Position numbers and translations under genes: made by a program. From Gammaproteobacteria bacterium (lineage in GTDB: Bacteria; Pseudomonadota; Gammaproteobacteria; Steroidobacterales; GCA-2729495): a stretch of 40,715 bases of DNA. Each line of letters starts with the position of its first letter. The first letter of the stretch is position 1. The stretch spans positions 1 through 40,715 of the forward strand of contig SHZI01000014.1 of NCBI GenBank assembly GCA_009692345.1, read 5' to 3'. Positions 8,024-16,293 of the stretch are shown here, in pieces. The notes beneath the pieces were generated by a model, which saw nothing but the letters and a program-made list of their open reading frames with translations, ran no database searches and had not been told where the DNA came from.

Positions 8024-8962
8024 ATGCAGCAGACTTTCAGCCGGCTCGTCGCAGACCTCTGGTGCCTGCACTGGCCCGGTGGCCAGCAGGCCCCGGCGCC
8101 GGCGGCCGGGCTGCACCGCTCCGCCGTGTGCCTCTCGACCTGCCTGCGGCAACTCGCCTTCGGGCTGGGGGCGGACCCTGGCCAGACCCACCCTCCAGGG
8201 GGTGAACTCACCACGGGCCCGGCGGCCTATCGCCTGTTGCTCGAAGTAGCCTGCGGCCTGCGCAGCGCTGTGCCGGGGGAAACAAATGTCTTCGGCCAGT
8301 TCCGGCGGGCCACGGACCAGGCGGCCACGCTGCTCGAACCAGCGGTGTGGCAGCGCCTTAAGCCGCTCATCGAGGCCCTGCAGGCTGACACGCGCACCCT
8401 GCGGGCTGGCTATCTGCAGGGCGTTGCCGGTCAGTCCTATGGCAGCCTGGTGCGGGCCCTGCTGGCGCCCCGGCGGGATGCCCGCGTGCTGTTCGTTGGC
8501 ACGGGGGAACTCACGCGCTCGATGTTGCCCCTCTTCAGAACCTTCGCTGTGGGTGTCTGGAACCATCGCCACGGGTCGCCCCTGGCGGATGTCTGCCGCT
8601 GGTTTGCAACCGACGAAGCCGCCGACGCCGGCGACTGGGCCACGGACATTGTGCTCACCACGCCCCGGGATCCGGACCACGACCAGGCCTGGTCTGCGCG
8701 CCTGGGTTCGCGGGCCCTGCGCGGGTTGGTCCACCTGGGACGGCGGCGCAGTGATGGACCACTACTGTCCCGGAACCCGCAGTCCCAGCTCACCGCTAGT
8801 TTCGACCTGGATGATGTGTTTGCGCTGGCCAGTGCGCGGGACCAGTACCGCGGGTCCCAGCTGACGGCGGCGGCGCTGGCCTGCACAGCACTGGTCGACC
8901 GCCGGCTGGAAGATGGCTGCCCGCGAGCCGCTCTTCCTGGCCTCGCTCGCCTGCGCGCCTGA
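8024..8962 (+). CDS. hemA: Divergent, short glutamyl-tRNA reductase-like protein
   Basis: Likely converts glutamyl-tRNA to glutamate-1-semialdehyde, the first committed step of C5 tetrapyrrole synthesis. At 312 residues it is about 100 shorter than normal GluTR. The catalytic signature is visible as LSTCLR, with Cys40 and Arg42 matching LSTCNR of the family. The helix pattern YRLLLEVACGLRSAVPGETN near 71 matches the GLDSxxxGExQ region. A nucleotide-binding motif ARVLFVGTGEL lies near residue 151. The C-terminal dimerisation helix domain appears to be missing or much reduced. Position between cysK and hemCD, ahead of hemB and hemL, strongly supports the call. GAAGG lies about 7 bases before the ATG. 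Activity is not proven by sequence. Confidence 0.7.
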   Translation: MQQTFSRLVADLWCLHWPGGQQAPAPAAGLHRSAVCLSTCLRQLAFGLGADPGQTHPPGGELTTGPAAYRLLLEVACGLRSAVPGETNVFGQFRRATDQAATLLEPAVWQRLKPLIEALQADTRTLRAGYLQGVAGQSYGSLVRALLAPRRDARVLFVGTGELTRSMLPLFRTFAVGVWNHRHGSPLADVCRWFATDEAADAGDWATDIVLTTPRDPDHDQAWSARLGSRALRGLVHLGRRRSDGPLLSRNPQSQLTASFDLDDVFALASARDQYRGSQLTAAALACTALVDRRLEDGCPRAALPGLARLRA

Positions 8963-8981
8963 AGCCAGGCCGGCCCAGAAC

Positions 8982-10514
8982 ATGACCCGACTTCGACTCG
9001 GCACCCGGGGGTCGCTGCTGGCAACGGCGCAGAGCCGGCTGGTCGCGACAGCCCTGCAGCGGCTGCACCCGCAGCTCACTGTGGAGCTGGTCCCGGTGAG
9101 CACCCGGGGTGACCGGAATCTGGATACGCCGTTGCAGGATGTGCAGGACCCGGATTTTTTCTCCGCAGAACTCGACGAGGCCCTGCTGGCCGGCGCCGTG
9201 GATTTCTGCGTGCACTCGCTGAAGGATCTGCCTCCGGCCAGGCCCCCGGGTCTCGTCACGGCCGCGCTGCCGCTCCGGGAAAACTCCCGGGACGTCATCC
9301 TGTGGCGTGGGGATGTGCCCGCGCGCCTGGCCGCCGGTGAGCTCATCCGGGTGGGTTCGTCATCGCCCCGGCGCCAGGGCAACGTGCTGGATTTCCTGGC
9401 CTACGGACTGCCCGCCAACCGGCGACCGCCCGACATCGAACTCCTGCCGGTGCGCGGGGCGGTGGACGTGCGGCTCGCCAGACTGGCCTGCCCCCGGGCT
9501 GACGCGGGTGCAGTGGATGGCCTCGTGCTGGCCCTTGCCGGACTGGCCCGGCTGTGGAACGACGTCGACGGCCGCGCCGCGCTGCAGCCCTTACTGCAAG
9601 ACCTGCGCTGGATGGTGCTGCCGCTGAGCAAATGTCCGGCTGCCCCGGGCCAGGGCGTGCTGGCGGTGGAATGCCGGGTCGGTGATGCGGGCGTGGGCGG
9701 GCTGCTGCGCGGACTGCACGATCCGGAGACGGCGGAGCTGGTGGCGCTGGAAGAGTTGGCCGTCGGGAGCACCGACCGGAGTGACCGGCCCGCTCTTGGG
9801 GTGACCGCGATCCGGCATGGGGAGCTGGGGCCGGTCTGCTTTGTGCGCGGGGCCGTTGCCGGGGGCGTGATTGAGAGACTGGACTGGAACAGGCCGGCGG
9901 CGCCCCGGGGTGCGCTTGGGTTCGATGGTATCGCCTGGCAGCGCCTGTGCACCCGGCAAGCGGCGACGCCACGGCCGCAGCTCGGAGGACTGGGCGTGAA
10001 GGCGGCGGTGTTTGCGGCTTACTGGCACGCGGTGCAGGATCAGACGCTGCCGGCCGGTGCCCGCCTGTGGGTGAGCGGCGTGGAAAGCTGGCGGCAGCTG
10101 GCGGCCCGGGGCCTGTGGGTCGAAGGCTGCGGCGATAACCTGGGCTTTGCCGACGTCCGGGCCACGCTCGAATGCCCGGTGCTGGGCCTGCCACCCCTGC
10201 GGGACTGGACGGCGCTCACCTCAAGCTGGGCCGTGCCCGGCTGGCAGGACTCGGGCGTGGGCCAGGTCTGGTCCACCTACGACATTCTGCCGCCCGGGGA
10301 CGAGTCCCAGCTGCGGGTTGTGCGGGAGGCCGCTGCACAGGCCACGCACTTCTACTGGAGCAGTCCGGAACAGTTCCACGCCCTCCGCGAGGCCTTGCCG
10401 GCCAGTGCCCGGCACGCCTGCGGCGCGGGGAAAACCCTGCGGGCGCTGCGGGCCGCCGGCACCGATGCGCAGCCCTTCCCCAACGGCCGGGAGTGGCACC
10501 GGTGGCTGCAGTGA
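8982..10514 (+). CDS. hemC: Fused hydroxymethylbilane synthase / uroporphyrinogen-III synthase-like protein
   Basis: A 510-residue fusion. Residues 1-310 resemble HemC, which joins four porphobilinogens: LGTRGSLLATAQS at 6, STRGDRNLDTPLQDV near 43, FCVHSLKDLP with Asp82 (the catalytic aspartate in E. coli), GSSSPRRQ near 124, and PAAPGQGVLAVECR near 222. Residues from about 330 to 510 look like a divergent HemD (VWSTYDILPP, then YWSSPEQFHALREAL), which closes and inverts ring D. The region that normally holds the dipyrromethane-cofactor cysteine (GGCxxPxG) reads VGSTDRSDRPALG, with no cysteine. ATG 8982 is chosen because LGTRGS must lie near the N-terminus; the earlier ATG overlaps hemA. It overlaps hemB by GTGA. 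Confidence 0.75.
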   Translation: MTRLRLGTRGSLLATAQSRLVATALQRLHPQLTVELVPVSTRGDRNLDTPLQDVQDPDFFSAELDEALLAGAVDFCVHSLKDLPPARPPGLVTAALPLRENSRDVILWRGDVPARLAAGELIRVGSSSPRRQGNVLDFLAYGLPANRRPPDIELLPVRGAVDVRLARLACPRADAGAVDGLVLALAGLARLWNDVDGRAALQPLLQDLRWMVLPLSKCPAAPGQGVLAVECRVGDAGVGGLLRGLHDPETAELVALEELAVGSTDRSDRPALGVTAIRHGELGPVCFVRGAVAGGVIERLDWNRPAAPRGALGFDGIAWQRLCTRQAATPRPQLGGLGVKAAVFAAYWHAVQDQTLPAGARLWVSGVESWRQLAARGLWVEGCGDNLGFADVRATLECPVLGLPPLRDWTALTSSWAVPGWQDSGVGQVWSTYDILPPGDESQLRVVREAAAQATHFYWSSPEQFHALREALPASARHACGAGKTLRALRAAGTDAQPFPNGREWHRWLQ

Positions 10515-11521
10515 CCGACCGCCCCGTCCGCCTGCGGCGCAACCGGGACAACCGGCATATCCGGGAACTCACCCGGGCCGTGCGCCTGCATCGGGAACAG
10601 TTCATTCAGCCGCTGTTCGTGGTGGAAGGTCTGGCAGCGCGGGAGGCCGTACCCGGCCTGCGGGACGTCTACCGGGAAACGCCGGCTAGCCTGTTGCGCC
10701 AGATTGAAAGCGATCTTGAGAGTGGCATCAGCAAATTTCTGCTGTTCGGCGTTCCCGGGACCAGGGTGGAACCGACCCGGGACCTGTTCATTTCCCACAC
10801 CTTTACCAGCGCCCGACTGGCAGACATCAGGAGCCGCTTTGGCGACGCCGTGTGGGTGGCTGCGGATGTCTGCCTGTGCTCCTACACCACCCACGGCCAC
10901 TGCGGCATCCTGACGGATAGCCGGGACCATGTAGACAACGACGTGACGGTGGCAGCGCTGGCCCGGGCGGCACTGGAGTTCGCCCACGCGGGGGCAGACT
11001 GTATTGCCCCCAGCGACATGCAGGACGGCCGGGTAGCAGCGATCCGCGCCAGCCTGGACGGTGCGGGCTTCGAGCGCCGGGCGCTCATGAGTTACGCCGC
11101 CAAATTCCATTCCGCGTTCTACGGACCGTTCCGGGTGGCCGCGAACTCAGCGCCGGACAGGGCCAATACGCTGAAAGATCGCGCGAGCTACCAGATCGAT
11201 CCGGGCCGGCCGGACGATGCGCTGCTGGCTGCCCGGCGGGACGCCGCCGAGGGTGCGGACATCCTGATGGTCAAGCCAGGCCTCCCTTATCTCGACGTCC
11301 TCGCCCGGCTGTCTGCTGCCATTCCCCTGCCCTGGGCCGTGTACCAGACCAGCGGTGAACAGGCGGGCATCGACGTGCTGGCCGCGCAGAACCTGGCGGA
11401 CCCGGTGCGCGCCCAGCTGGAAACCTGGACGGCCTTCGCCCGGGCCGGCGCGCAGATGATCATCAGTTACGCGGCGCGCCGCGCGGCCCTGTATCTGGAT
11501 CAGCAGGGAACTCAGGAGTGA
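10511..11521 (+). CDS. hemB: Porphobilinogen synthase (5-aminolevulinate dehydratase)
   Basis: Condenses two 5-aminolevulinates to porphobilinogen. The 336 residues are typical. The metal-site region DVCLCSYTTHGHCG is near residue 120, followed by VDNDVTV. APSDMQDGRVAAIR lies near 162. Both Schiff-base lysines are present: Lys198 in SYAAKFHSAFYGPF and Lys255 in ILMVKPGLPYLD. GTG at 10511 is chosen because it overlaps the hemCD stop as GTGA and gives the usual N-terminus (RPVRLRRNRDNRHIREL); the upstream extension is a shadow of hemCD. It overlaps hemL by another GTGA, which suggests translational coupling. Confidence 0.92.
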   Translation: MTDRPVRLRRNRDNRHIRELTRAVRLHREQFIQPLFVVEGLAAREAVPGLRDVYRETPASLLRQIESDLESGISKFLLFGVPGTRVEPTRDLFISHTFTSARLADIRSRFGDAVWVAADVCLCSYTTHGHCGILTDSRDHVDNDVTVAALARAALEFAHAGADCIAPSDMQDGRVAAIRASLDGAGFERRALMSYAAKFHSAFYGPFRVAANSAPDRANTLKDRASYQIDPGRPDDALLAARRDAAEGADILMVKPGLPYLDVLARLSAAIPLPWAVYQTSGEQAGIDVLAAQNLADPVRAQLETWTAFARAGAQMIISYAARRAALYLDQQGTQE

Positions 11522-12816
11522 GCCGGTCGGCGGAGCTTTTCGCCCGGGCGGCAGCCGTAACCCCCGGTGGCGTGCATTCGCCGGTCCGGGCCTTTCGCCG
11601 CGTCGGGGGCACTCCCGTGTTCATCCGCTCGGCCCAGGGCAGCCAGCTGGAAGACGTGGATGGCCGGCGCTACGTGGATTTCTGCATGGCCTTCGGCCCG
11701 CTGATTCTGGGTCATGCCCACCCGACAGTGATGCAGGCCGTGAACGAGGCAGTGAGTCGCGGCTGGAGTTACGGCGCTGCTGAGTCCGGCTCCCTGGAAC
11801 TGGCAGAACTCATTACCGGCAGGCTGCCCTGGGTCGAACGCCTGCGCTTCGTCAATTCCGGAACGGAGGCCGTGATGTCGGCGCTGCGGCTGGCACGGGC
11901 GGCGACCGGCCGGACCGTGATCCTGAAGTTCGCGGGCTGCTACCACGGGCACGTGGACTCGATGCTCATCCGGGCGGGTTCCGGACTGGCGGCTGCCGGG
12001 GTTGGTGGCGTGGCGGACAGCGCCGGCATCACTCCAGGTGTCGCTGCTGACACGGTCGTGCTGCCCCTGGACGACAACGCTGCCCTGGAGCGGCTGTTTA
12101 CCGCCCGGGGTAGCGAGCTGGCGGCCGCCATCATCGAGCCGCTGCCAGCCAACTACGGCCTGCTGCCTCAGCGCCAGGAATTTCTCGACGCCCTGGCCTG
12201 GCAGTGCCAGCAGCACGGCGCGCTGCTGATCTTCGACGAAGTGATTACCGGCTTTCGCACGGCCTTCGGCGGCATGGCGGAAATCACGGGCATCCGTCCC
12301 GACCTGGTCACCTACGGGAAGATCGTCGGTGGCGGCTTTCCGGTGGGCGCCTTCGGCGGCCGGCGCGACGTGCTCGAACTGGTCGCACCCCTCGGTCCGG
12401 TCTATCAGGCGGGGACGCTGTCGGCGAACCCGGTGGCGATGGCGGCCGGCCTGGCCACGCTCCGCCAGCTGACCGACGGCACGGCCTACCTGGCGCTGGA
12501 AGAGAGCGGGCGGTTGCTGGACGAGCTGCTCCGCGGTATCCCCGGACTGCGCCTGCAGCGCTTCGGCTCCCTGTTCTGGCTGGTGCTGGATGACATGCCA
12601 GCCCCCGCCCCGATGCGCTCCCCGGCCGGCCTCTCCGAGCGCGCCGTCGCCCGCTTCGGCCCATTCTTCCACGCGCTGCTGGCCGCCGGTATCTACCTGC
12701 CGCCCAGCCCCTACGAAGTGGGCTTCCTCTCCACCGCCCACACCGTCGAAGACCTCAAGAAACTTGCATCGACGGTTCACGCCACCGTACGAAAGGTACC
12801 GGACCTTAGTTATTAG
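11518..12816 (+). CDS. hemL: Glutamate-1-semialdehyde 2,1-aminomutase
   Basis: PLP enzyme that converts glutamate-1-semialdehyde to 5-aminolevulinate, acting after HemA. The protein has 432 residues, normal length. It starts SRSAELFARAAAVTPGGVHSPVRAF, as in the family. It carries NSGTEAVMSALRLARA near 118, KFAGCYHGHVDS near 137, FDEVITGFR near 237, and the PLP lysine in VTYGKIVGGGFPVG at about residue 266. GTG start at 11518 overlaps the hemB stop. The last residues (RKVPDLSY) are encoded by a dispersed repeat, which also supplies the TAG stop; family enzymes do not need this tail. This is the last gene of the cysG operon. Confidence 0.92.
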   Translation: MSRSAELFARAAAVTPGGVHSPVRAFRRVGGTPVFIRSAQGSQLEDVDGRRYVDFCMAFGPLILGHAHPTVMQAVNEAVSRGWSYGAAESGSLELAELITGRLPWVERLRFVNSGTEAVMSALRLARAATGRTVILKFAGCYHGHVDSMLIRAGSGLAAAGVGGVADSAGITPGVAADTVVLPLDDNAALERLFTARGSELAAAIIEPLPANYGLLPQRQEFLDALAWQCQQHGALLIFDEVITGFRTAFGGMAEITGIRPDLVTYGKIVGGGFPVGAFGGRRDVLELVAPLGPVYQAGTLSANPVAMAAGLATLRQLTDGTAYLALEESGRLLDELLRGIPGLRLQRFGSLFWLVLDDMPAPAPMRSPAGLSERAVARFGPFFHALLAAGIYLPPSPYEVGFLSTAHTVEDLKKLASTVHATVRKVPDLSY

Positions 12817-12833
12817 GTTTCTTTAGTTGTTGC
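12792..12833 (-). repeat. Dispersed repeat copy B (inverted partner at 1216-1249)
   Basis: On the minus strand it reads GCAACAACTAAAGAAAC, eight extra bases, then TAAGGTCCGGTACCTTT. It matches copy A 11.5 kb away in the opposite orientation. It encodes the last residues and TAG stop of hemL on the plus strand, and the TAA stop of the thioesterase remnant on the minus strand. A role as a terminator or a mobile palindrome is possible. Confidence 0.75.
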
Positions 12834-13151
12834 CCGTGCGCGTTACGACGTCCACGCTCGCAACGCCAACCGTGCCACCCAGCTTCACGACACTGCCCTT
12901 CGCCACGAGCCGCTCGCCCTGGGCCGGCGCGAGAAAGTTCACGTGCGGGCTGATGGACACCACGGCCCGCCCGCTGATCACTCCGCCGTGGAAGTAACCC
13001 TTGAACTGGAGCGGGTCGTCCCGCCGGCCGATCGACAAGTGCACCCGCCCCGGCTCTGCCAGCACCACCTCAATGCCGGCAGCCCCGTCGCACCACCCGC
13101 CAGAGCGAGAACACGGGCAGCAAGTTGGGCTGAGGTCTCGTCGTTGCTCAC
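12823..13151 (-). pseudogene. Frameshifted, internally deleted PaaI-type hotdog thioesterase
   Basis: The minus strand from GTG at 13151 reads SNDETSAQLAARVLALAGG, then changes frame near 13085. It continues as EVVLAEPGRVHLSIGRRDD, FKGYFHGGVISG and NFLAPAQGERLVAKGSVV. This order (substrate loop, HGGV helix, central strand) is that of PaaI-like acyl-CoA thioesterases, but the long central helix after HGGVISG is shortened. The frameshift and deletion make a working enzyme unlikely. The TAA stop comes from the dispersed repeat shared with hemL. It converges on hemL. Confidence 0.65.
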
Positions 13152-13163
13152 AAGGGTGCGCCG

Positions 13164-13610
13164 CTACTCGGCGAAGAGGTCCTGCCAGCGCGTGGTAACC
13201 GTCTCGCTCTGGCCGGTGCGATTGTCCCTGCTCTCGAACTGAAAGCCGTCCTTGGTCATGCGAACCGTGTTCTCCACATCCGGCTTGCCGATCAAGGAAG
13301 CGAGCGGCTTGCAGTCAACCTCTACCTGCTCCGATGCATCCGCAGAGAGCACGGCCATGAGCGCCACGAAGTAGTCGCGACTGATGAAGGCACCCGCAGG
13401 TGCTTCGCCCCGGGTCTTCACCTGAATCGATCGAGTCTCACCAGTCTCGGCATCGGCTGGAATGGCGCAAAGCTCGAACTCCTCGAAGATCATTTGACCA
13501 GCCGCGATCTTCACCAGAGGCCCGGCGAGTTCTTGCTGCCAGGGCTCGGCAGCCGCGGCGGCCCCTGAGAACAGCGCCATGATCAGCATTCGGACGACGA
13601 AGGACCGCAT
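13164..13610 (-). CDS. Small secreted protein of unknown function
   Basis: A 148-residue protein with a convincing signal peptide: MRSFVVRMLIMALFSGAAAAAEP, with cleavage likely after the alanine run near residue 21. The mature part has two cysteines (around residues 48 and 100) that could form a disulfide in the periplasm. I recognise no domain. It lies 12 bases downstream of nothing intact: the next gene in its direction is a thioesterase remnant. Codon use and length argue for a real gene; its function cannot be given. Confidence 0.6.
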   Translation of the reverse strand: MRSFVVRMLIMALFSGAAAAAEPWQQELAGPLVKIAAGQMIFEEFELCAIPADAETGETRSIQVKTRGEAPAGAFISRDYFVALMAVLSADASEQVEVDCKPLASLIGKPDVENTVRMTKDGFQFESRDNRTGQSETVTTRWQDLFAE

Positions 13611-13659
13611 CGATAACTTCCCCTACACTCGCTTTGCTCACCATCGCCGTTACGCCGCT

Positions 13660-14080
13660 GCCAACCCCAACCAGTCCGCCAGCAGCAGGTTCGCGAGAGC
13701 CAGCTCCCGTCCACAACAAAGATAACAGCATTGGCCCTTGCAGTACTGGCCAGTAGGCCTCCCCCTGCCGCCCGCTGCGCCAGGCAATGGGCAGGTTGCA
13801 GGCAAACTGGGTGCCGTGGGCCAGGCCAAAGGTCAGGACCAGCAGCGCTCTCTGCCCGGGCTCAGGAAACAGCGCGAGGTTGAACAACAGCAGAACCGCC
13901 AGGAACGCCAGGGTCAGGTTCACCCCCCCAAGAAACGGCAGTGAGACTGTGACCAACCAGAGTAGGACATGCCGGTGGTCCACAGGGGATAGGCCAGGCG
14001 CGGATCATTGGGGCCATAAGCCTGTTCCAGCAGCGCCACGGCAGCAGCCAGCACATCACGTTCCTTCACCAGCATTGAGG
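13660..14080 (-). pseudogene. Degenerate TPR-like / membrane protein remnant split at a G7 tract
   Basis: From ATG at 14080 the minus strand reads a helical repeat-like stretch (ALLEQAYGPNDPRLAYPLW, TPR-like). It stops at TGA right after a run of seven G at 13923-13929. One base shift there would join it to a hydrophobic frame (VNLTLAFLAVLLLFNLALF, then RALLVLTFGLAHG) that runs on toward 13660. That frame is also open further, but then lies antisense or out of frame to the secreted protein gene. I recognise neither half with confidence; it may be a broken gene or a slipped-strand switch. Confidence 0.3.
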
Positions 14081-14202
14081 CGAGCCTTGACCGAGCGTTA
14101 CCTTTTGGACTTTACGCTTTCCGGGATACTCTCTGCACCGTCTCAAAGCTAGCCTGGCGCGCTGCAGAAACCTCTGACATTTAACGATAAAGACCCTCCC
14201 TG

Positions 14203-15819
14203 ATGAAATTCCGATTACCTACCAACGGCCTGAGCAGCAACAGGCTGATCTTGCTGGTCGCCCTGTTTCTCGCGGCCAGCGGCAACCTGACGTTTTTTGC
14301 CAATATCCTGCATACCTACCCGCTCTTCAGCTATAACGCCGCCTACCTGGGCTCATTAGTGGTGTCGTTGGTTGCGATCAATGCACTCATTCTCGCGTTG
14401 CTCTGTTTCGGGCGCCTGACCAAACCGGTCCTGATTCTCTTTCTGCTGCTCTCATCTCTGGCTGCCTATTTCATGGATAGCTACAGCATTGTGATCAGCG
14501 ATGAAATGTTGCAAAACGCCGCGCAAACCAATGCAGCAGAAACCCTGGACCTGATGACTGGGAAACTCCTGGTCTATTTCATTTTTCTCGGTCTTCTGCC
14601 GGCCATCGCCATTGCCAGAATCCCCCTCCGCTGGCGGGGTTGGCTGCCCGAGATGACGGCCCGTGCCGGCTTGATCGGCATCCTTACTGTCGTCACCGTC
14701 GCTGTCGTCATGACCTTCAGCAGCTTTTACGCCTCGTTTCTCCGCGAACACAAGGCTCTGCGCAGCTATGCCAATCCAGCCTATTTCATCTACTCGGCGA
14801 TCAAATATGCCAAGCAGAGCCTCTCAACGAAGAGCAATCAGGCCTTAGCCGTGATGGGGGCCGATGCGCAGATTCCGAGCACTGACCAGGGGCGCGAACT
14901 GATCATCCTCGTTGTCGGCGAGACGGCACGGGCAGACCGCTTCGGCATTAACGGTTATAGCCGTGAAACCACGCCGCAGCTGCGCGAAGCCAAGGTTGTC
15001 AGCTTTTCCAACTTCTGGGCTTGCGGCACCTCGACGGCAACTTCCGTCCCGTGCATGTTTTCCATGTCCGGCATGGAAACGTTTGACCTGAAAACAGCCA
15101 CCTCCCAGGAGAATCTGCTCGATGTGCTGGAACATGCCAAGGTCAACGTCATCTGGCTGGATAACAATTCGGACTCAAAAGGGGTGGCCATCCGCGCGCC
15201 CTACCAGAACCTCAGATCGCCCGAATTCAATTCGGTATGCGATACCGAATGTCGTGACGAAGGCATGCTGCCGCCGCTACAGGATTACATCGACAGCCAC
15301 CCCAGCGGCGATATCTTCATCGTCCTTCACCAGATGGGCAACCACGGGCCAGCCTATTTCAAGCGCTATCCACCAGGCTACGAGAAGTTCCGCCCGGTTT
15401 GCCAGAGCAACGACCTCAGTCAGTGCAGCAATGAAGAGATTGGCAACGCCTACGACAACGCCATCCTTTACACCGACCACTTTCTTGGCAAGACCATCGA
15501 ATTGCTCACGCGAAACGACCACAACTTCGAGACGGCACTCTTCTACGTCAGCGACCATGGCGAATCGCTGGGTGAAAACGGGGTCTATCTGCATGGTTTG
15601 CCACGCGCCATCGCCCCCGATAATCAATTGCATGTGCCTGCGGTCATTTGGCTCGGCAGTGGCTTCGACGATGTGGATCTGCCGGCCCTGCGCAAAACAA
15701 GCAGCACGCACTTTACGCACGACAATCTGGTTCACACCATCCTGGGCTTCATGGAAATCAAAACCAAACTCTACCGCCCTGCACTGGACATCCTCGACGG
15801 CACCAAAAAGCCGGAGTAA
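14203..15819 (+). CDS. eptA: Phosphoethanolamine transferase, EptA/MCR type
   Basis: Inner-membrane enzyme that moves phosphoethanolamine from phosphatidylethanolamine to lipid A, lowering surface charge; relatives confer polymyxin resistance. The 538 residues match the family. Five hydrophobic segments occupy residues 14-180, followed by the periplasmic sulfatase-fold domain. Metal and catalytic motifs are intact: VVGETARADRFGING near 239, CGTSTATSVPCMFS near 275 with nucleophile Thr278, HQMGNHGPAYFKRYP near 376 and VSDHGESLGENGVYLHG near 447. Codon use is less GC-rich than in neighbours, and it stands alone among gene fragments, which suggests acquisition. No two-component regulator is adjacent. 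The exact lipid acceptor is inferred from the family. Confidence 0.88.
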   Translation: MKFRLPTNGLSSNRLILLVALFLAASGNLTFFANILHTYPLFSYNAAYLGSLVVSLVAINALILALLCFGRLTKPVLILFLLLSSLAAYFMDSYSIVISDEMLQNAAQTNAAETLDLMTGKLLVYFIFLGLLPAIAIARIPLRWRGWLPEMTARAGLIGILTVVTVAVVMTFSSFYASFLREHKALRSYANPAYFIYSAIKYAKQSLSTKSNQALAVMGADAQIPSTDQGRELIILVVGETARADRFGINGYSRETTPQLREAKVVSFSNFWACGTSTATSVPCMFSMSGMETFDLKTATSQENLLDVLEHAKVNVIWLDNNSDSKGVAIRAPYQNLRSPEFNSVCDTECRDEGMLPPLQDYIDSHPSGDIFIVLHQMGNHGPAYFKRYPPGYEKFRPVCQSNDLSQCSNEEIGNAYDNAILYTDHFLGKTIELLTRNDHNFETALFYVSDHGESLGENGVYLHGLPRAIAPDNQLHVPAVIWLGSGFDDVDLPALRKTSSTHFTHDNLVHTILGFMEIKTKLYRPALDILDGTKKPE

Positions 15820-15931
15820 TTGCCTCATTAGCTGTTGGCCGGATTCGGGAATTGATCGCGGCGTAAAACCACCCTGACCACCCCGGCAGATGCACCTGCC
15901 GATTCCTTCCGGGTTGGCGGATAATTCGCCG

Positions 15932-16045
15932 ATGCCCCGCCACCGCATTTACGCCATCGTCTTCATCGAAGGCTTCTGCTCGCTCGGCGCCGAAATTATC
16001 GCGCTGCGCCGACTGGTACCCCACATCGGCAGTTCGATTGCGGAA
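15932..16045 (+). pseudogene. N-terminal fragment of a membrane-type spermidine synthase
   Basis: About 36 recognisable residues (RIYAIVFIEGFCSLGAEII, then ALRRLVPHIGSSI) match the first transmembrane segment of fused membrane/spermidine-synthase-like proteins. The similarity then stops abruptly and the next frame continues as an AroB C-terminus. It is a truncated remnant joined to another fragment, with no catalytic domain. Confidence 0.6.
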
Positions 16046-16047
16046 CG

Positions 16048-16293
16048 CTTGGCCCGGACGAAGCCACCCGCATCGCTGCCCACTTCGCCGCCGTCGGCCT
16101 GCCGGGCGAGGTTGCGGCGCTGGGCCTGAACTGCACCGGGGCCGCCCTGGTGGCGCATATGCTCCACGACAAGAAGATGGACGCGGGAACCCTGCCGTTT
16201 GTGCTGCTGCACGGGATCGGGGAGCCGTTTCTGGCGAAGGATGTGGATTTAGCTGAGGTCGCAGCGTTTCTGGATGGGGAACTGCGCCGCTAG
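16048..16293 (+). pseudogene. aroB: C-terminal fragment of 3-dehydroquinate synthase (AroB)
   Basis: The plus strand in this frame reads LGPDEATRIAAHFAAVGLP, then HMLHDKKMDAGTLPFVLL and GIGEPFLAKDVDLAEVAAFL to a TAG stop. That is the helical C-terminus of dehydroquinate synthase, including the conserved DKK motif. The NAD-binding and metal-binding halves are absent. The style of the sequence recalls alphaproteobacterial AroB, which would suggest foreign origin, but that is an impression rather than a test. Confidence 0.7.

Noticed and set aside
7010-8734. Minus-strand open frame of 574 codons opposite cysK and hemA
   Set aside because: Both sense genes carry clear catalytic motifs; the antisense frame has no recognisable family and biased shadow composition.
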